Assembly (NCBI GenBank): GCA_029582265.1
Contig: CM055816.1
Span: 21,757,843-21,821,842, forward strand
Source: Zoroaster sp. YZ-2022
Lineage: Eukaryota > Echinodermata > Asteroidea > Forcipulatida > Zoroasteridae
DNA: 64,000 nucleotides
Direction: 5' to 3'
The position numbers and the translations under genes are program-made. How positions within the stretch are numbered: position 1 is the first letter of the stretch; each line of letters starts with the position of its first letter. The notes beneath the pieces were generated by a model, which was not told the DNA's origin, ran no database searches, and worked only from the letters and a program-made list of their open reading frames with translations. Positions 18,011-30,261 of the stretch are shown here, piece after piece.

Positions 18011-19048
18011 ATGACGCAGCAAGCAATCTTGATGATGGTCATTCATTTCAAAGTGATTGTAGTGTTGATAGTACCAATGATAGCACAAGTGACAAGCGTT
18101 GGAAACCAATGTGGTAGGCTGCTGGAAGATATCTTACACCCAGCAGAAAACAGAGCCCTCAAGAACTTGGTATACAAGACGAAAACTGTACCAAATTACG
18201 TCATTTGTGGACGAGACTGTAACATGGATAAGAACTGTAAGTCATTCAACTTTTATAAACGCAATAAACTGTGTGAGTTAAATAATTCTACAAGGGCGGA
18301 GTATCCTGAATCATTCGTTGAAGATCAAGAGACTGTGTACTACGATGGAAATGAAAACACACCTCTCTGCTCATTGCCTGATATCTCCTATGATCGCTAC
18401 AGAAGTTGTAAAGGCCTGATGCAGGCAGGTTACCAAACAAGTGGTGTCTACAAGATCTATCCAAATGGATTGTGCAGTCTTCAAGTCTACTGTGACATGG
18501 ACATTGATGGCGGCGGATGGATTATGTTTCAGCGTAGAGAGGACGGCAGCGTTGACTTTTATCGTGACTGGAGCCAGTATACGTCTGGTTTTGGTGATCT
18601 AAGCGGGGAGCATTGGCTAGGCAATGATAACTTGGTGAGTCTGACCTCAGATAAATCACACGGGACATGGGACCTCCGCATAGATCTCACAGATTGGAGT
18701 GACGATACGGCATTCGCAAAATATACTGAATGCCAAATCACTGGCGAGATTTACACACTGAATTATGGCGAATATGATGTGAGCAGCACCGCTGGTGACT
18801 CCCTTAAGAAGCTCAAAGGAAAACCCTTCACAACAAAGGATAAGGACAACGATGGACCCCTTCGGCATTGTGCACAAGAATATAGAGGAGCCTGGTGGTT
18901 TGGTGACTGTGTTCCCTCTAACCTAAATGGTGAATATTACCCAGATGGGCAGTATCAGGATGCCAAAGGCATTGTGTGGTATGGCTGGCATAACAAGTTC
19001 AATCCTCTCAAAGCATCCAACATGAAAATGCGTGAAACAGGCAAGTAA
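18011..19048 (+). CDS. Secreted PAN/apple + fibrinogen-domain lectin (FREP), copy 1
   Basis: 345 residues from ATG 18011. Residues 1-30 form a hydrophobic signal peptide (VIVVLIVPMIAQV). A PAN/apple-like domain spans about 31-118 with C34, C66, C70, C76 and C88 (motif CGRDCNMDKNCKSFNFY) and the sequon NNST at 91-94. A fibrinogen C-terminal domain spans about 128-343: YRSC at 130-133, DIDGGGWIMFQRR, HWLGND, the calcium-site stretch KDKDND (276-281), and the disulfide pair C287/C300 around WWFGDC. Such proteins are secreted pattern-recognition lectins that often bind acetylated glycans (family knowledge). The position after C300 is V, where gene 2 and most relatives have H, so ligand choice may differ. 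Extra cysteines C120, C155 and C241 are absent from gene 2. No introns in the coding region; the stop lies inside GTAAGT (19045-19050). Confidence 0.93.
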   Translation: MTQQAILMMVIHFKVIVVLIVPMIAQVTSVGNQCGRLLEDILHPAENRALKNLVYKTKTVPNYVICGRDCNMDKNCKSFNFYKRNKLCELNNSTRAEYPESFVEDQETVYYDGNENTPLCSLPDISYDRYRSCKGLMQAGYQTSGVYKIYPNGLCSLQVYCDMDIDGGGWIMFQRREDGSVDFYRDWSQYTSGFGDLSGEHWLGNDNLVSLTSDKSHGTWDLRIDLTDWSDDTAFAKYTECQITGEIYTLNYGEYDVSSTAGDSLKKLKGKPFTTKDKDNDGPLRHCAQEYRGAWWFGDCVPSNLNGEYYPDGQYQDAKGIVWYGWHNKFNPLKASNMKMRETGK

Positions 19049-19263
19049 GTACACCAATTAGCTTGATTGGAAACGTATACATTCTGGACGTATAGGAAAT
19101 AATATTTCCTTTACCGTGTTAACGGGAAATATTAAACAAATATAATAACATAAATTCTATACACGCCGTCGTTTTTTCGACTAATATTTAGGTAAAAATA
19201 TATTTATGAATGTCATGTTTAGCTTATAGTTTTTAATCGATTTTCCAACTACAGAAAAGTATT

Positions 19264-19282
19264 AATAAATGTCAAGAATAAA
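19264..19282 (+). terminator. Candidate polyadenylation signals of lectin gene 1
   Basis: AATAAA at 19264-19269 and 19277-19282, about 220 bp after the stop. No transcript evidence. Confidence 0.45.
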
Positions 19283-19549
19283 ACATTTGCAAAAAACTAA
19301 TAATTATCCAGTCAACAAAAAGAAGCTCACTGCGTAGTTCCTATCGAGTCTACATCCCTCTGGGTTTACGACGGATTATAACATAATCCAATCCTAGACC
19401 GGTACACCAAACGAGAATACAGTGATACACCAATAGTGTGTTGTAGGAAAATCTATAAACATATCCAAAGTGGTCTGACTTCGTTTCAAAATCGACTATA
19501 ATTTATACTTTTTTCACATGCTCTAATTTACATATATTTTGGGGGAATG
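19283..19549. other. 3' flank of lectin gene 1
   Basis: Diverged match to about 60000-60240 downstream of gene 2 (for example 'cgagaatacagtgatacacc' versus 'cgagattacagtgaaagcag'). Confidence 0.45.
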
Positions 19550-21870
19550 TTATTTTACATTCCATTTGCAATTTATGTTAGCCAATGATTTGGGCAAAAT
19601 GATGTGAAATTATTGAAACATTTCTCATCTAAAAAATAATTGTGCTTAAATGAATATTTGAATGTATTTGTAGAATTTTTCTTTTTCCCCTGTCTCTTGT
19701 CAACAATTACAATCTCTTGAATTCTGTAGACTTTGGAATGTCCTTGGCGAAGCACCCGTCAATTGATGTGTTTTGGCCTCTTTTTTTTCCTCTGATTCAT
19801 TATGAGTGTACCGGGAAAATGACTGATAAAAGAACAGCCCTAAAAATGTATCGCCTGTGTTTGGCTAAGAAGACTCACAGAATTTATCTCATAAAGCGAA
19901 TGATTTTTTTAAAAATAACATCGTTGTTAAACGTGTTAAACGAAAAGAAAAAACAACAACATTATTTTGAAATTCGATTGTCGGAAATTGTACAAAAAAA
20001 ATAAAAAATAAAAATCAAACGTGCTTGATTCTGATTGACAGCCGCACTGGCCAATCGGATGACTGCCCACCCTTTTAGCCGGTTACATACATTAAATTGT
20101 GTGGTCACGTGCAACATGAAGATTAAAACGCGGGGTCCCCGCCTTGTATTCTTGAGTTTTAATTTACTGTTACTAATCCTTGACGAATTGTTTCGTTCAA
20201 TGTCTCAAATGAAAGCTTATCCTTAACCCTAAAATAGCAATTCAACATTTAAATCGATTTTTTTTACCGTAAAGTAGTCTGCAGAATCCATACAGAATTA
20301 AAGTTGTTTTTATTGACACGGGAATGGAATTGTTTACAATTTACTTAATTTGATAATTATGACTCTAATAATATATAGGCTTTCCCGGTCAATTTCGGCA
20401 AATAAGCAGCCAATTTCATTCTCATACGTTCATATTAAAGCGATTTTGCCTCTCAAGTTGTTACTGTGTTTACTGTGCTTAAAAAAATATTTGAATGTAT
20501 TTGTAGAATTTACACATACCCTAGTCTCTTGTCAACAATTACAATCTGTTGAATTCTGCGGACATTGAAATATCCTTGGCGAAGCACTCATCAATTGATG
20601 TGTTTTCAGTCGATCTTTTATCTATGATTCATATGAGTGTACAGGTAAAATGACTGATGAATGAATAGTCCTAACCACCGTAAAGTAGTCTGCAGAATTC
20701 ATGTGTAATTGAAGTTGTTTTTATTGACAAAGGAATGGAATTCTTTACAATTTACTTTATTTGATATTTATGACGTTTAAAATATATGCCGTGCTAAATC
20801 AGATTTAAGCATGAAAATGAATTTATAATTTGATTAGTTTTTGAGTTGGTCATCACAGGTATACAATTTTAAATGATGACACATTATACATAATGATTAA
20901 TTTCTGATGTAGTGTCATAAATGTATCTATGTGCTAAAACAGAAAGTAAAATTTGAAATACATTTTTAATGTAAAAATCAGTTTGAGCACGAAATATAAA
21001 TATTTAAGAACAAATGTTTAAATTTAAAGGAAATCGCCTGTACATATTACGCATAGATGTTATTTAATTAGGTAGCTGTAAGGAGCCATCCACAATGTAA
21101 GACATTTTTAGAGGAAAAATAATGGGCGTATTTGAAAATTTTTGTTCATTGTTTTGCATTTTAAAATGTTTGAATAATTTTATTTGTTATATTGGAAACA
21201 AGAAATGCACCATTATGAGGGACGTTAAAGATACACTGAGTGATTACTCAAATGTCAAAAATTGTTGGATATGCTCAATTAAAATATGTATTATTGTAAA
21301 GAAAATCTGGTTCATTGAAATGCAATAAACAGAGTGATTTGAACAGAATGAAAACAGTTTTCTCTTTAATTTCTGAGTTTGTGTATTAACTAAGTCAACT
21401 TCGTGACATGACAGAACATAAGACTATGACAAACGGTAACAGGAGAATTACACAGACTTAAAATAACTGAACCTCTCTCTGACATTGAAGGAACATCCAA
21501 CATAAGAAACAGCACCTTCAAAATGTTCTTTATTTCCAGTATCAAATCGAACATTTTGTGTACCAGAATACTTATTGTATTAAATGTTCGAATGTTGCTG
21601 TTGGCGGGGAAAGTGGAGGGGGTTGGTTGGGGGAGAGGAAAGGGGATGGAGTTTGGGTGGAGGGGAGGGGGAAGAGGAGAGTGGGGAGGGGAGGAGGGAA
21701 AATTGAAGCGAAGGATAGGGAGAGGTGGGGGTTGGGGCTTGAAGCTCTCCGGACCCTTCTATCATTGGTAGATTCAGTGGGGAGGGAAGGGGAAATCTTC
21801 CCTTTTTTGCATCACCTTGCACGTAAATGTACCATATTCATACGTATTTGACCGCCGATACATAACCTCC
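19550..21870. repeat. Segmental duplication flank shared with 60510-62050
   Basis: Landmarks shared with the region after lectin gene 2: 'gtctcttgtcaacaattaca', 'tcaattgatgtgtttt', 'cctgtacata', 'gccatccacaat', 'gacattgaaggaacatccaa', and then a polypurine tract. Within this copy the 'caacaattacaatct' block occurs twice (about 19655-19780 and 20490-20610). No gene recognised; short frames lack domains. Confidence 0.8.
21596..21760 (+). repeat. Polypurine, G-rich low-complexity tract
   Basis: Almost only G and A on the + strand, with many runs of three or more G. A comparable tract lies at 61680-62010 in the paralogous flank. Confidence 0.85.
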
Positions 21871-22235
21871 AATATGGTCTTCAAAAACAATACCCTAGCA
21901 TTGAAAATCGCATACACAGTATTGTATGTTTGACATATTTTTCCTTCGGTCATTGATCTTGGCATAGCTGAGTTCAATCCAGGTATAATTATTCAATTAG
22001 GTCATAAAATGGGATCACTTCATATAACCAATAGGGGGCGCTTTAAGCAAGCGTTATACGTGACAAATAAACAAGCAGTCTCTCGCTAGTTAGGCAGGCT
22101 TCAGGCAGTTGTGTGTTGTATGTAATTAATAATTGAGGTATTAAGGGGAACGGTTTGTATGGTATTAATAAGTGGTGTCTTGGGGGTATGCGTACAATAG
22201 TGCGAATAGAACAGACGACTATTTGCGGTGACACT

Positions 22236-22382
22236 GTGTAGAAATTCTCCCTTGAGTAGTAAATAGTTCTAGAAAGAATTGGTTGATTTCAACTCGATGT
22301 TTCGATCAGTATACTCTGTGAAGTTGTCACCAGCCGGTTCTTTTCAGAACTATTTAAACTACTCAAAAGAGAATTTCTACAC
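22236..22382. repeat. Foldback sequence, ~36-bp arms
   Basis: The left arm 'gtgtagaaattctcccttga' with 'gtagtaaatagttct' (22236-22270) is mirrored by 'agaactatttaaactactca' with 'aaagagaatttctacac' (22346-22382), with about 75 bp between. Mismatches are few. Possibly a short MITE; no target duplication seen. Confidence 0.8.
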
Positions 22383-23210
22383 TGCAAACAGTTTATAGTT
22401 ATCCTCGTTGTTACCATACAAAGCTACAAGCCTTAGCTCCAATTAGCACACATTGAAAAAACTGTCGATAAGCAATTTGCTCTGTCTATTATAGCAGAAG
22501 AAATGTGCGCGACGTAAGCATTTTTCACAGGTTTGAGAGATAACTCGATGAGTCGCGTGAGCGTTCATCATGGATTTGTATTGTATGTCACACATTCGCT
22601 AGCAATACGACGGCCGGCAAGTTAGTGTGCCCTTTTCTTAGACCTGTCTTTATCCTATAGGGATTTCATTGGATAAGGTATACCGACTATCTGACATGAT
22701 GCTTCAAAGCTGGCGCGCGAGCTTCCAACATCCAAGGCCATAGTCAAAGTTGAATCTCCATGAAACCGAGAGGCCGGTATCTAGCATAATTCACGAACCT
22801 CGAAGCGTGACGTCAGATCTTCGGGCAAGCAGTTTCTGTGGTTAAGGGTACACCCCACTAAATAGTGAGAATTCGTGCGCTGAGCTGTTTATAAGCATAT
22901 CTGTCCTAAATTGTTTCTGAAAAAATGGAGGCCCATAATAATTCAATTTGGGGATTGTGTAAAAATGCTCCAATATCATGACCTGGGGTCCTTGACTTCC
23001 AACTTGAGTATTTTGAATACAGCACACTTGGCTCTGAAAAAAGTGATCCTAATTTGATTTCAAGCGTGAGGACATTCTCCAAAACTGATGATTTTCAGTG
23101 TGGGCGTCACTTGTGCAGAGGGTGGTTTCCATTTGGATGAGAATAACTCGACGGGCCTCTAGAAAATCTACATTAAATTGAGAATAAAATAAAAAGGTTA
23201 GACATCAATC
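22383..23210. other. Intergenic, nothing recognised
   Basis: 22795-22835 matches the small repeat at 17380-17430. No gene seen. Confidence 0.4.
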
Positions 23211-23211
23211 A

Positions 23212-23580
23212 ATATTGTAACGCAAATGGAGCTATGGCTTGCGCAAGGCGAGCGCGAAGAGGGCGCAGTCACTAACCTCTTTCAGACTAACGAGGGCGGT
23301 AGAGCATTAACTGGTAGGCAAACACACAGAGATTCTCACGTAGTGATTTAATTCCTAATAAAACAGGCTACATCATAATTCCTTGTACACTCTTGTCCTG
23401 TCCATGGTCTGTCCTGTCTGTCCCCCATGGAGGTGAGAGAGTACAGAGGTGAGAGAGTCTGTCCCCCATTTCCGCCCAACCATACAGGCCTACATCACCG
23501 GTCTTGGTTCTTCTGAAGGGAGTACCGCACTCAATTGGGGAATAATCAGTCCGGGGTATTTGGTAAATCCGTCACAATAT
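23212..23580 (-). mobile_element. Second solo LTR, 361 bp (23216-23576)
   Basis: - strand ends TGTGACGGATTTACC ... TTGCGTTACA (TG...CA). Flanked by ATAT at 23212-23215 and 23577-23580. Its start TGTGACGGA matches the start of the LTR at 14615-15780, suggesting related retrotransposons of different LTR length. No internal region. Confidence 0.75.
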
Positions 23581-24235
23581 TTTGTCTTATGGTTTAATTA
23601 AACATTTTAAGATGTCTAAGTATTTTTTAATGATTTTTGAATATTTTGTATTTAGCATTGCTTTATTTTACAAAGTAAAGGTGGACTGAGATATAAGTCT
23701 ATTGGGAAGGAATCCTTGTAACTTTAGATGTTGTCAATTGTCTCATTTAAATATGTATGCTGTATTTGTAATTTTATTTGTAAACTGATTTTAAGTAAAC
23801 ATCATCGGCAAATAATGGATTTGGCCGTAGGGATGGAGTGAATAGCCTTTCACTCCCACCTTTTGAGCCTCAAATGGTCTGGATAGGAGCTGGATTTGTT
23901 AAAATATTCTTAGAAAAACATTAGAATGGAATATTCAGTAGCAGAAACTGAAGCCATAATACAACCTGTCAATGTCAGTGAAACTGTCACAACAAGTACT
24001 AAACGTATGTATTGTATATAGACTGTTCTTTGTTCACTTCGCGCCGGCGGGAAAATGCTGGCTGCGACCCAAGCGATTTCTTTGTTGTTTTGAACAGTTG
24101 TGTTGAAAGTTTCAGACAGTAAGGACCGAAGTTGTAAATAAAGCAGGTTTCCTTCTGTAAATCCAGTCTCATGTTTCCTTTTGTTGGCGGTTGCAACAGA
24201 GAAGTACCCATAGGCCGTTCGCTACAGTATCATAA
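23581..24235. other. Intergenic, nothing recognised
   Basis: No gene or clear repeat seen. Confidence 0.4.
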
Positions 24236-24440
24236 ACAAAAGATCATCATGATCAACAGGGCTTGGAACCAGAGTGCTAGTTTTAGATTAACTCAGTGAA
24301 TGAAAATAATTATGGTCATATTACCGTAGCTGCTGCATAAATGACCCAGTAATTTTCAGTCACGGTGTTCATCTTATAAACCTAGGACACCGATAATATG
24401 CCCTGTTGAAAGTCTGCTCTGATCGTGACAATACTGTTCC
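24236..24440. mobile_element. MITE copy related to 6964-7176
   Basis: Shares 'catgatcaacagggc', 'agtgctagttttag', 'gctgctgcataaatga', 'gtgttcatctta' and 'gccctgttgaaagtct' with the element at 6964. Its ends are more decayed. 24442-24560 continues the match. Confidence 0.75.
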
Positions 24441-24559
24441 TTTAACCTTTGAAAGATTCAGTAGTTTGGGTCAACTCTACAATAAAATAAATAATAATAG
24501 GTTTCCAGGCGAATTTCAATTCTTTTTCATTCAATCTAATATCCGACTTATTCAAAATG

Positions 24560-25800
24560 AATGCTCCTTTACATCATCATTCAATCAGCAAAAAGATTCA
24601 TAAGTTGAGTGTTCTATCTCATCGCCAGAATAAGTACCGGTACATTCTAATTGAAACTGTCGCTAAGTTCATCAAATTTCGTCAGAACCAGTCGCAATTT
24701 CAGGACGAGATAATTAAAGTCATGAATGCCGAAACACGAAATAAACTTGAGTATGACATGATTGACTGGAAATTAATTTGAACGCAATAATAATAGAAAA
24801 AGAAACCCTGGATTGACTGGATCAGTAAAATGGCGTGAATTTGAATGTTCTGTAACGAAAATTAACAAAACAGTTTTGACATTGGACGGGAAAACCTATA
24901 TTATCCCCCAGACAAAATACGATGACTTGGACAGGTATACAGCCCGCCCTCTATCGTCGTTATTGGTTCACCAGTTAGCTGGCATCCTTTGTAAGGCCAT
25001 TTGTCTGGTAACCTGACAGCTATTTAAGACAACAGCCTCATTTTGATTCCAATAGAGAAGTGCATTAGGAAACCAAAATTAACCATTCTTGGTTGAAGTT
25101 CTGTTTGTCTATGAACTAAAAAAAAATCACGAAACAAGATTTGACAAACAGACCGTATTTAACAAGAATCTGTCCTGTATTTTTCACTTAGTTTTATTTT
25201 ATGTAAATGAAATTTAATTTGTTGTTGTCTTGTATTATTGTGATTTGTGTTATGTTTTAAATATAATTCGTTATTTTGCAATTTTGATTCCAAGTATTTG
25301 TCAAATATGCTACTATCTATTGTTATCCCCAATCCCTCTCCTCTCTGCTTGAGGTATGATCTGGGGTTTGCTCTAGTTTCTTAAGATGGGTCATGATTTT
25401 GAAAGTCTTAATCCTGACCTTTTGACGTGCCTCATATGGGAACAAAGCATTTATATAGGATGATTCTTTGGTTAGATATCAGAGGCCAATATCAAATGAA
25501 ATTGACCATAGATTGCACATTGCACACAACATTCAATCAGTCAAAAGTTTACTTCATCAACTGCGAAAAAATGCGAAACATCCAATTTCATAATTGAAGT
25601 CATAAATGAAAAAAAAAAAATAGAGCTAAATAAACGCAAATTAATGTGAACGACAGGAACGAAATAATGATTGCCTAGAAATTAATTTGAAGGCAACAAT
25701 CTAAAACAAGAAACCCTAATTTTATCGGTTTAGTAAAACGGCGTGAATTTGAATGTTCTTTTAACGGTAAAACCTATAACAAATAACTGTGATGCTCATG
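24560..25800. repeat. Dispersed repeats of unknown class
   Basis: 24790-24910 ('ggcgtgaatttgaatgttct') recurs at 25735-25790. 24655-24720 ('taagttcatcaaatttcgtc') recurs at 49190-49280 and 63680-63950. 25010-25330 ('gattccaatagagaagtgca') matches the second half of the 2.2-kb tandem unit (43680, 45870, 51470). Short open frames here have no recognisable domain. Confidence 0.6.
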
Positions 25801-26075
25801 GGTCTTCATGTAGGGTATACATTTATGTTAATATCATGATCCATCCTCTGAGTCTTTTGTATTGTAGATTAACATTCATTTCATTTCGGATTTCCAAATA
25901 TTTACTTTAATTAATTTACTTCACAATGTATTTCCAAAGAATTTGCATTTCGTAAAATTACTTTTTGTGCTTACAAATGAAGAAAGGCAATAAAACTGTT
26001 CTTCCATTAATAAATAAATAATTTATTTATTTATTTATTTATTTATTTATTATTATTATTTTTTTTTTGGGGGGG
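25801..26075. repeat. Copy of the 35815-36040 repeat, ending in (TTTA)n
   Basis: 'gatgctcatgggtcttcatg' through 'cttacaaatgaagaaaggca' matches 35818-36010 and 52998-53190. The right end is a TTTA microsatellite (26011-26075). Confidence 0.75.
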
Positions 26076-26139
26076 AGGGGTGGTTTGCTAACCAGTGGAA
26101 CACGTAATACATGTATTTACGGTTATTGGAACCAGACCA

Positions 26140-27560
26140 AATTTCCCATACACACAATATAGCGGCTAAGAGAGGCCTCACAAATCGGGCAAATATATGG
26201 TTACATATCGTTTCAATTTGAACACCGGCGTTTTCTCAGCCTGCCAGCGCTGCAAGCGTCAGTCCGGGCACCGGGGAACCCCAGAGACCTAGCTCAGCTT
26301 CGCCGAAGCCGTTTACGTACACTGGCTACAGTGTGTGAAACTACCACACTGTGTATGGATGCAGGTGTGATGAATGGTTTGGGAAACCCCCTTTTAATTA
26401 TTGAACTACCCAAACTTCCCCCTATGGAAAATGTATTAAATTGATTGATTGTTTGAAGATGTTTTTCTGCAAAATTTATTTCTTGATCTGGTGCCGATGG
26501 CTAGCATAAATATAGTTAACAAGTAACTTGTTCTTTGTTTCAAATTGAACACATGCGATTTATCACCCTGCTAGCGCGGCAAGATCCAGTCCAGACACCG
26601 GGACGGAAACCCTGGAGACCTCGCTCACTACTCACATGTGTATTTGTATTTATACGTGTAGATACATACACGTGTACATGTACAGTGTACACGAAGAAAC
26701 ACGCACTTGCCTCGGAATTTTCTGTTGCAGATACGAATAGCTCAGAAATATCATGCTTTGATATATCAATTGAATCGGCAGCTATTGCAGTCCTCGCCAA
26801 TAAGTCTACAAACATTACATTGGGACAAGGTAACACATGAAACTAGAGATGTTTCTCTTTTTGAACAGACCTCAGAGCTAAGTTCCTTTTTGGACGAAAC
26901 ATTAATTTTTTGAGAAGTATGAGTGTAAATGACATGTTCATGTAACTTCAGAATTAGCCTTACAAATATTCGTATTTCAAACTTATTAAGTCACGTCGCG
27001 ATGGACGTTGTTAGTATTGATAAATAACACATGCCCTATTGATGATGTAATGATGACGCGTGCAAACGATATATGTCAGTTTCAGAATTTAGTATATTCT
27101 GAAAAATACAGACGAAGTTAACAAGTCAGGTTTAATCAAGTCTAATCTGAATGTTATATACGAACAACACAAACCAGACTTGAATCAAGACTAGTCTATA
27201 ATAGAATAATTATGTTGATAGCATTAATCCCTTGAACCTCCACCAGTGACATTGCAGAGAGTAGGATATTGACGCTTGAGCCAAGACTATTCTTTGATAT
27301 TCGATATTGCCTGTATGTACAATACAGACACCAACAGAATATGTACAGATATTTATACATATTTATGCCTGTGCATATTCTGTTTTCTTTTGAAAATTAT
27401 GCAAAATTATTGTGGTTTATTCTATTTTATTATAACAAAAATCGCATCCTCTTCTAGTGATCCTCACATTGCCGCTTCCCAGGTTGTGTTTTATTTATTT
27501 ATTTCTGAGCTTTTATCAGAGTACCCCTTGGGAATGAAAATATAATTCAAAAGATAAAAT
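26140..27560. repeat. Repeat family E, copy 1
   Basis: Contains two internally related blocks ('gttttctcagcctgccagcg' near 26231 and a cousin near 26560) followed by 'atatatcaattga' and 'catgccctattgatgatgta'. Other copies: 36880-38600, 47810-48540 (partial) and 53680-54985. The blocks have CpG-rich segments, but frames differ among copies, so a protein role is not supported. Confidence 0.75.
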
Positions 27561-27747
27561 TAAAGTAATCAATGAATATTAAACATAACATAAACAAATA
27601 CAACTAAAATACAATTAATACGGCAAATATCTAAATTATAAATATCTAAATATCTAAACAGTAAAGATAAAATAAATCATATGTATATGAATGGACTACT
27701 GCATTCTTTGGTTGAATACCTTTTGACGATTCCTCTCCCCCAAACAA

Positions 27748-27815
27748 CAAAGGCTCAGTTGGTAGAGAACCGGTACGTCAACCCGGAGGTCTCAGGTTCA
27801 AGTCCAGCTCATTTG
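27748..27815 (+). mobile_element. tRNA-like sequence, probable SINE head
   Basis: 'ggctcagttggtagag' (A-box region) and B-box GGTTCAAGTCC (27795-27805) at tRNA-like spacing. The acceptor stem does not close well by eye, so I do not call a functional tRNA gene. Confidence 0.5.
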
Positions 27816-29210
27816 GTCTTTTGTTCATTCCAGACAAATTTATTATAGGTAATATTACTTTCACTGTTACGTACATTTGTAAAACAATTTTTGATGGGTG
27901 CTGAATGCTGACTCATTAGAACAGTTGTAGCAAGCTAAAACAGAATTCAAATTTGATAATATCTTGAATTAAAAAGATTGAAATGTAAATTACTAAAGTG
28001 ATGGTACCCTTATACAGTGTACGATTTACAGACTATAGTTAAGAATTCTTCTACAATGCATCAAGGAAAACAAATTGATTTGCCTTTAGACTTGTGTTGA
28101 TTAGTTCACACCTCAACTGGTTACAATGACCAATAAATGATGCGGAAAGCTGGAAACGGAACTACGTGCAGTGTATTAGTTATGCTTGGCTAAAATATTA
28201 ACTTTGCTGTCAGTAACTCTACGTGACAAAAGACTGTCATAGGTACTGTAAAATATCAAGGTTGTTTAGTATTACAATTCAACAAGTGAGATGAAGAACA
28301 ATATTGATTTACAAACCACGTCTTGTTGCCTTTCCTTTCCTCCATTAGGCCAAACAGAAATAAGTTGTGTTTATCCAGCACTGTACCTACACCATACTTA
28401 TGCAATATTGAGTATTTTACGGGACCAAAACACCCTCTAAAACAACCTCTAAAAGGGTACCGGTACTGTTTTAGCTAGTAGAACAAACCTGAAACCTCTT
28501 TTCTGTCATTATACATCTTTATTGTACATCAAATTGAAACTACAGCTAAGATTTACAGTATTTGCTCATTACTATTAGGGAAAATCATAGATAATATCGT
28601 CTGTCAGTGTCATTGCCCACCTTTTTGGCAGCAAACAATCCTTTTAGATGATATGATGTATGTACATTTACTAACCTAAATATATAATTGTCTTAATTAA
28701 GTTAAAACCCATCAACCATGTCAACAAACCAACAATAGTGTTGCAGTTAGGTCTACAACACTATAACAATCCAGCACTGCAGTTGGGCCCGTCCCATCTA
28801 TATAGTGTTGCAGTTGGGTCTACAGCACTGTAACAATACCGCACTGCAGTTGGGCCCATCCTATTCACATTGTAACCCGTTCACATAACATGTGGTCTCC
28901 CTCATGGCCCTGGGAATGAAAATATAATTAAACAGATAAAAGTGAGAAATCAATATAAACAAATATAACTAAAATGTAATTAATTAGACAAATATCTAAT
29001 TCAGTTACAACAGCTAAACATATAAATGGGACCAGTACTTCATAAATTCTTGGTAAAAGTACACACTAAAAATAGAACATATAAAATCGTATATATTTAT
29101 GTTGTATCGTAACAAGGTTCTTTTTTCATTAAACACAAAATTATTAGTGGTAATATTATATGTAATTCAAATTGTTATTTTCACAGTTTCTTACTTTTGT
29201 TACTAGGTTT
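27816..29210. repeat. Repeat family A copy and a 67-bp duplicate
   Basis: 27955-28525 is a long copy of family A. 28737-28870 holds two tandem 67-bp units ('agtgttgcagtt', 'gcactgcagttgggccc'). 28990-29200 matches 1-160. No gene seen. Confidence 0.75.
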
Positions 29211-29212
29211 AT

Positions 29213-29215
<3 letters not shown>

Positions 29216-29310
<95 letters not shown>

Positions 29311-29330
29311 TATATATATATACTATATAT
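29216..29330. repeat. (TA)n microsatellite
   Basis: About 115 bp of nearly pure alternating TA. Confidence 0.97.
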
Positions 29331-29698
29331 ATTAAATTGGGAGGGTGGCCTTAGCTTTCGATCCAAACTGGACCTTCATCAGAGGCTTTGACAAATTACA
29401 ACATAAAAAATACATCCATTTATAGGGAAAAGGGAAAGCAAAGGATCATGGGGCGGGATCCAAAAAGGCGGGAAAATAGTAGCCAATTAAAGATAAGCAT
29501 CAGTCTAGAAAAGCCAATAGGAGTATCAGAACTGAACAAAGGAGGGATTATTGAGCCACACAATAGGTAGATGTGGCATCTTGTAGTAAGGCTAGGGTAA
29601 AGGTAGGGCAATACACAAAGGGATACGACAAAAAAAGGGGTTTTACACCATACAAATTGAGGAGTTGGTGTAAATAAAGAGCAGTGAAAAAAAGAGCA
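29331..29698. other. Unassigned sequence
   Basis: Starts with 'tcgatccaaactggaccttc', a phrase that looks like a conserved transposon segment, but I cannot place it. No gene seen. Confidence 0.35.
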
Positions 29699-29842
29699 GG
29701 TTAAAGCAAATACCTGAAAATAGAACGGTTTAGAACAAATACCTGAAAATAGAACAGGTTAATACAAAGGGCTGTGGAGAGAACGGGTTAAAGAAAATAC
29801 CTGAAAAAGGACAGGTTAAAGCAAATACTTGAAAAAAGAGCC
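29699..29842. repeat. 29-bp tandem repeat, five diverged units
   Basis: Units like 'ggttaaagcaaatacctgaa' start near 29699, 29728, 29757, 29786 and 29814. Confidence 0.85.
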
Positions 29843-30000
29843 ACGTTTACGTCGTGTGCCCACTGGGATAACGACCGTATAACAACGTCGTAAAGACGTC
29901 GTGTTTTTGTTTGTTTTGATTTGCTTTTTTTAGGTGTTCGAGCGACAGCGCGAACACCTTGTTATTGTTTTTTATTATTTTTTATTATTGTTATTGTTTG

Positions 30001-30210
30001 TTATTGTTATTGTTATTGTTATTGTTATTGTTATTGTTATTGTTATTGTTATTGTTATTGTTATTGTTATTGTTATTGTTATTGCTATTGTTATTGTTAT
30101 TGTTATTGTTATTGTTATTGTTATTGTTATTGTTATTGTTATTGTTATTGTTATTGTTATTGTTATTGTTATTGTTATTGTTATTGTTATTGTTATTGTT
30201 ATTGTTATTG
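30001..30210. repeat. (TTATTG)n hexanucleotide array, about 35 copies
   Basis: A pure hexamer apart from one 'ctattg' near 30085; preceded by imperfect TTATT and followed by (TTA)n. Open frames through it only reflect a triplet-compatible period. Confidence 0.97.
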
Positions 30211-30261
30211 TTATTATTATTATTATGTACTGTTTCTTCTCCTTATTCTTCTCCTTCTCAG

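Noticed and set aside
26535..26913. Exons of a host gene within repeat family E (CpG-rich blocks, 'ttttctgtttcag' acceptor-like word)
   Set aside because: The same blocks occur in four dispersed copies with different frame disruptions, so they are repeat sequence, though the ancestral element may have coded.
27748..27815. Functional tRNA gene
   Set aside because: Promoter boxes are present, but stem pairing is poor by eye and there is no 3' processing signal.
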